Program-made: the position numbers and the translations under genes
Part shown: positions 7,538 through 10,000 of the stretch, one piece after another
Layout of the letters: each line of letters opens with the position of its first letter
Position numbering within the stretch: the first letter of the stretch is position 1
Source: Actinidia chinensis
Lineage: Eukaryota > Streptophyta > Magnoliopsida > Ericales > Actinidiaceae
Reading direction: 5' to 3'
Length of the DNA stretch: 10,000 nucleotides
Assembly (NCBI GenBank): GCA_009663005.1
Contig: CM018912.1
Coordinates: 390,001 to 400,000 of the forward strand
Notes under the pieces: model-generated
The model's input: the letters and a program-made list of their open reading frames with translations, nothing else
Told to the model about the DNA's origin: nothing
The model's database searches: none

Positions 7538-7730
7538 GTCAGATGATGCACATTTTATGTTCTTATAGAGTCATCATTCCATCAATCCATCCCAAACAGC
7601 AATGCGACGGGGGTAGCACATCGGGCCAAACTAGGCCGACTTATTGGCCGCATCCGCAAGGCTAAAAAATAAATGAGAATGAGAAATAAACTGAAAACAA
7701 AAAGAATGGAAGAAAAATAGGCCAAAAAAT

Positions 7731-7804
7731 GGTGAAAAACGAGGACTTCCCAGAAGGTCACCCATCCTGGCATTGCACCCGACCGGGCACACTTAACTTT
7801 GAGG
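7731..7804 (-). pseudogene. 5S B-type fragment, unit 14
   Basis: One of the cleanest B copies: GAGGACTTCCCAGAAGGTC then ACCCATCCTGGCATTGC follows 5S closely. The junction reads CTTTGAGG instead of CTTCGGGG. Confidence 0.82.
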
Positions 7805-7916
7805 TGAAGTATATCGGGCTGAATCCAGCCGCTTCCCTCGCATCCGTAAGGCTGTAAACAGATGCAGACGATGAATCTTCTAAAAAGAAAAGACGTGAAG
7901 ATAAATCAGCAAGAAA

Positions 7917-8027
7917 GGGGTAGAACACGAGGACTTCCGACCTATCCTAGTACTGTTCTCTCCCAAGCACGCTTAACTGCGGAGTTCTGATGGGATCCAG
8001 TGCATTAGTGCTGGTATGATCGCACTC
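7917..8027 (-). pseudogene. 5S A-type copy, unit 14
   Basis: 111 nt with the shared deletion. ACCTATCCTAGTACTGTTC and TCTCCCAAGC recur only in A18. GGGGTAGAAC replaces GGGGTGCAAC, and the A-run is broken by G (AAGAAA). Confidence 0.83.
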
Positions 8028-8221
8028 GTTAGATGATGCACATTTTATGTTCTTATAGAGACATCATTTCTTCATCCTATCCCCCACTACAGCGCAACGG
8101 GGAAGCACACTGGGCCGAAACCAGGCCGACTCATCGGCCGCATCCGCAAGTCTAAAAAATAAATAGGAATGAGAAATATATTACAAACAAAAAAGATGGA
8201 AGAAAAATCGGCAAAAAAAAA

Positions 8222-8294
8222 GGTGAAAAACGAGTACTTCCCAGAAAGTCACCCATCTTGGCATTGCACCCGACTAAGCACACTTAACTTCAGG
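8222..8294 (-). pseudogene. 5S B-type fragment, unit 15
   Basis: CGAGTACTTCCC is shared in part with B18. CCGACTAAGCACAC and CTTCAGGG are the other distinguishing changes. Confidence 0.8.
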
Positions 8295-8407
8295 GTGAAG
8301 TATACTGGGCCGAATCCAGTCGCTTCCCTCGCATCCGTAAGGCTGTAAACAGATGCAGACGAGGAATCTTCTAAAAAGAAAAGACGTGAAGATAAATCGG
8401 TAAAAAA

Positions 8408-8518
8408 GGAGTGCAACACGAGGATTTTCGACCCATCCTAGTGCTGCTCCCGCCCAAGCACGCTTAACTGCGGAGTTCTGATGGGATCCGGTTCATTAGT
8501 GCTGGTATGATCGCACTT
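8408..8518 (-). pseudogene. 5S A-type copy, unit 15
   Basis: 111 nt and well preserved apart from the shared deletion, GGAGTGC at the 3' end and GCACTT at the 5' end. TATAA is at plus 8544-8548 (-26 to -30) and GC at 8529-8530. Six T follow. Confidence 0.84.
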
Positions 8519-8712
8519 GTCAGATGATGCACATTTTATGTTTTTATAGAGTCATATTTCCATCGACCCATCCCAAACAGCAGTGCGACGGGTGTAGCAC
8601 ACCGGGCCGAACCAGGCCGCCTCATTGGCCGCATCCGCAAGGCTAAAAAATAAATGGGAATGAGAAATAAACTAAAAACAAAAAGAATGGAAGAAAAATC
8701 GGCCAAAAAAAT

Positions 8713-8785
8713 GGTAAAAAACGAGGACTTCCCAGAAGGTCACCCATCTTGGTATTACACCCTACCGGGCATGCTTAACTTCAGG
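8713..8785 (-). pseudogene. 5S B-type fragment, unit 16
   Basis: AGGTCACCCATCTTGGTATT is intact, followed by ACACCCTACCGGGCATG. The junction CTTCAGGATAAA is private. Confidence 0.79.
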
Positions 8786-8905
8786 ATAAAAATTACCGGG
8801 CCGAATCCAGCCGCTTTGCTCCCATCCGTAAGGCTGTAAGCAGATGGAAACCGAAAGTAATCTTCTAAAAAGAAAAGACGTGAATAATAAATCAGGCCAA
8901 AAAAA

Positions 8906-9015
8906 GGGTGCAACATAGTAGTTCCGACCCATTCCTAGTATTGCTCGCCCAATGCATGCTTAACTGTGGAGTTCTGATGGGAGTCGGTTCATTAGTTGCT
9001 GGTTATGATCGCCTC
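8906..9015 (-). pseudogene. 5S A-type copy, unit 16
   Basis: Damaged near both ends (CAACATAGTAGTTCC, TGCTCGCCCAATGCATGC, GTTGCTGGTTATG, GATCGCCTCGTC). The 5' boundary is approximate and the promoter spacing is altered. Confidence 0.78.
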
Positions 9016-9215
9016 GTCCTAGATGCACATTTTATGTTCTTATATAGACATCATTCCTTTACTCCATTCCCCACAGCAGCGCGACGGGGATAGCACACCC
9101 GGCCGAAACCAGGCCGAATCATTGCCGCATCAGAAAGGCAAAAAAAATAAATGAAAATTAAGAAATATAACATAAAAACAAAAAGGATGATGAAAAACAA
9201 ATTTTGGCCCCAAAA

Positions 9216-9295
9216 GGTAATAATAAAAAAATGAGGATTACAGAAGGCACCCATCATCGCATTGCACCCGATAGGGCACAAATTAACTTTCAGGG
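9216..9295 (-). pseudogene. 5S B-type fragment, unit 17, degraded
   Basis: Insertions (AATAATAAAAAAATG) lengthen the 3' side and the C-box segment is reduced to AGAAGGCACCCATCATCGC. CACAAATTAAC is also altered. The left spacer is similarly disturbed. Confidence 0.72.
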
Positions 9296-9408
9296 TGAAG
9301 TATACTGGGCTGAATCCAACCGCTTCCCTCGCATCCGTAAGGCTGTAAACAGTTGCGGACGAGGAATCTTCTAAAAAGAAAAGACGTGAAGATAAATCAA
9401 CAAAAAAA

Positions 9409-9518
9409 GAGTGCAACACGAGGACTTCAGACCCATCCTAGTACTGCTTCTGCCCTAGCACGCTTAACTGCAGAGTTCTGATGGGATTCGATGCATTAAT
9501 GCCAGTATGATCGCACCC
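9409..9518 (-). pseudogene. 5S A-type copy, unit 17
   Basis: The copy has the shared deletion (GACTTCAGACCC). GCTTCTGCCCTAGC, ACTGCAGAG and GATTCGATGCATTAATGCC are private or rare changes. Promoter signals are intact. Confidence 0.82.
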
Positions 9519-9712
9519 GTCAAATGATGCACATTTTATGTTCTTATAGAGACATCATTCCTTCACCCCATCTCCCACGGCAGCGCGATGGGAGAAGCAC
9601 ACCGGGCCGAACCAGGCCGACTCATCGGCCTCATCTGCAAGGCTAAAAAATAAATGGGAATGAGAAATATACTAAAAACAAAAAGGATGGAAGAAAAATC
9701 GGTCAAAAAAAA

Positions 9713-9785
9713 GGTGAAAAACGAGTACTTCCTAGAAGGTCACCCATCCTGGCGTTGCACCCGACCGGGCACGCTTAACTTCGGG
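9713..9785 (-). pseudogene. 5S B-type fragment, unit 18
   Basis: A clean copy: CGAGTACTTCCTAGAAGGTC then ACCCATCCTGGCGTTGC. The segment lost from A copies is present, with CTTCGGGG at the junction. Confidence 0.82.
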
Positions 9786-9899
9786 GTGAAGTATACTGGG
9801 CCGAATCTAGCTGCTTTCATCGCATCTGTAAGGCTGTAAACAGATGCGGACGAGGAATCGTCTAAAAAGAAAAGACGTGAAGAGAAATCGACAAAAAAA

Positions 9900-10000
9900 G
9901 GGTGCACACGAGGACTTCCGACCTATCCTAGTACTGTTCTCTCCAAGCACGCTGAACTGCGGAGTTCTGATGGGATCCAGTGCATTAGTGATGGTATGAT
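9900..10000 (-). pseudogene. 5S A-type copy, unit 18, cut by window end
   Basis: The copy has the shared deletion and the A14-specific ACCTATCCTAGTACTGTTC. GGTGCACACG has lost two bases. Its 5' end and promoter lie outside the window, so the array continues to the right. Confidence 0.83.

Larger units (their letters stand above)
1514..10000 (-). repeat. 5S rDNA-derived tandem satellite, ~490-bp dimeric units
   Basis: Eighteen head-to-tail units run from about 1514 past the window end. Successive A-copy starts are usually 486-491 bp apart; exceptions include 465, 375 and 447, explained by local deletions. Each unit holds two diverged monomers joined at GCATCCGYAAGGCT. In unit 15, B runs 8140-8330 (191 bp) and A runs 8331-8630 (300 bp). 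Both spacers share the same order of blocks, including a TACTAAAAA-like/TCTAAAAA stretch, AAATCGGC, an A-run of 5-8 and then the 5S 3' end, so both descend from one 5S unit. All 5S homology is on the minus strand. Plant 5S genes lie in such arrays, but no monomer here is complete. No primer-binding site, polypurine tract or LTR boundary was seen, which argues against a tandem Cassandra TRIM. Confidence 0.9.

Noticed and set aside
1486..9419. Recurring Phe/Leu/Ser-rich minus-strand frames of 60-122 codons, looking like membrane segments
   Set aside because: They translate the T-rich spacer and 5S remnants. The ~490-bp period is not a multiple of three, and the frames start and stop differently from unit to unit.
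2473..9839. Lysine-rich 61-codon plus-strand reading frame recurring in B monomers (2473-2658, 8654-8839, 9654-9839)
   Set aside because: It is open in only a few units. The others are broken by frameshifts or stops, and the frame simply reads the A-rich spacer and the antisense of 5S. No ribosome-site or codon pattern supports it.
1514..10000. Tandem Cassandra-type TRIM retrotransposons, which carry 5S sequence in their LTRs
   Set aside because: I found no tRNA-Met primer-binding site, polypurine tract, TG...CA ends or target duplications. The spacer carries native plant 5S promoter signals at the correct distances. Not fully excluded without a database search.
1514..10000. A functional 5S rRNA gene cluster
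   Set aside because: None of the copies is intact: A copies lack about nt 89-96 and B copies lack the first ~47 nt and the promoter.
1514..10000. CRISPR-like array
   Set aside because: Regular repeats exist, but the intervening sequence is itself repeated and homologous, the units are far too long, and the content is 5S rDNA.

Overview
This window is non-coding plant nuclear DNA. It holds about 1.5 kb of AT-rich intergenic sequence (1 to about 1510), followed by a head-to-tail tandem array derived from 5S ribosomal RNA genes (about 1514 to 10000, continuing past the right end). I found no believable protein-coding gene on either strand. A flowering-plant source is indicated by the 5S sequence itself (for example CTTGGGCG and GGATGGGT on the minus strand). 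The RNA polymerase III start signals seen in plant 5S genes are also present: a TATA box near -28, GC at -12/-11 and C at -1. The species cannot be named from this sequence.

Left flank: positions 5-250 contain an inverted-repeat element resembling a small MITE, with an internal 51-bp direct duplication. The rest, to about 1510, is AT-rich with one short hairpin and a GC-richer patch near 1130-1265.

Array: the basic period is about 490 bp, and the 5S-derived parts all lie on the minus strand. Each unit is a diverged dimer. Monomer A (about 300 bp) has a 5S copy with its 5' end, A-box region and upstream promoter signals, but an 8-nt deletion in every scorable copy removes most of nt 89-96 (C-box, helix IV). 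Monomer B (about 190 bp) keeps the 3' half of 5S with that segment intact, but has lost the first ~47 nt of the gene and the promoter through a ~118-nt deletion. The two spacers are homologous. The lengths agree: 300 + 8 = 308 bp for an ancestral 5S unit, and 308 - 118 = 190 bp for B. I count 18 A copies (the last cut by the window end) and 18 B copies, and none is a complete 5S gene. The array is best described as a 5S-rDNA-derived satellite with dimeric higher-order structure.

Within the array, variants shared between particular units show local duplication and patchwork exchange (units 6-9, 5-6 with 10-11, 12 with 13, 14 with 18). Units 1-2 at the left edge are diverged. Units 9, 10, 12 and 17 carry many small indels, which could mean decay or uncorrected long-read error. 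Units are numbered 1-18 left to right, each as B then A on the plus strand. 5S positions refer to the usual 119-nt plant 5S rRNA.
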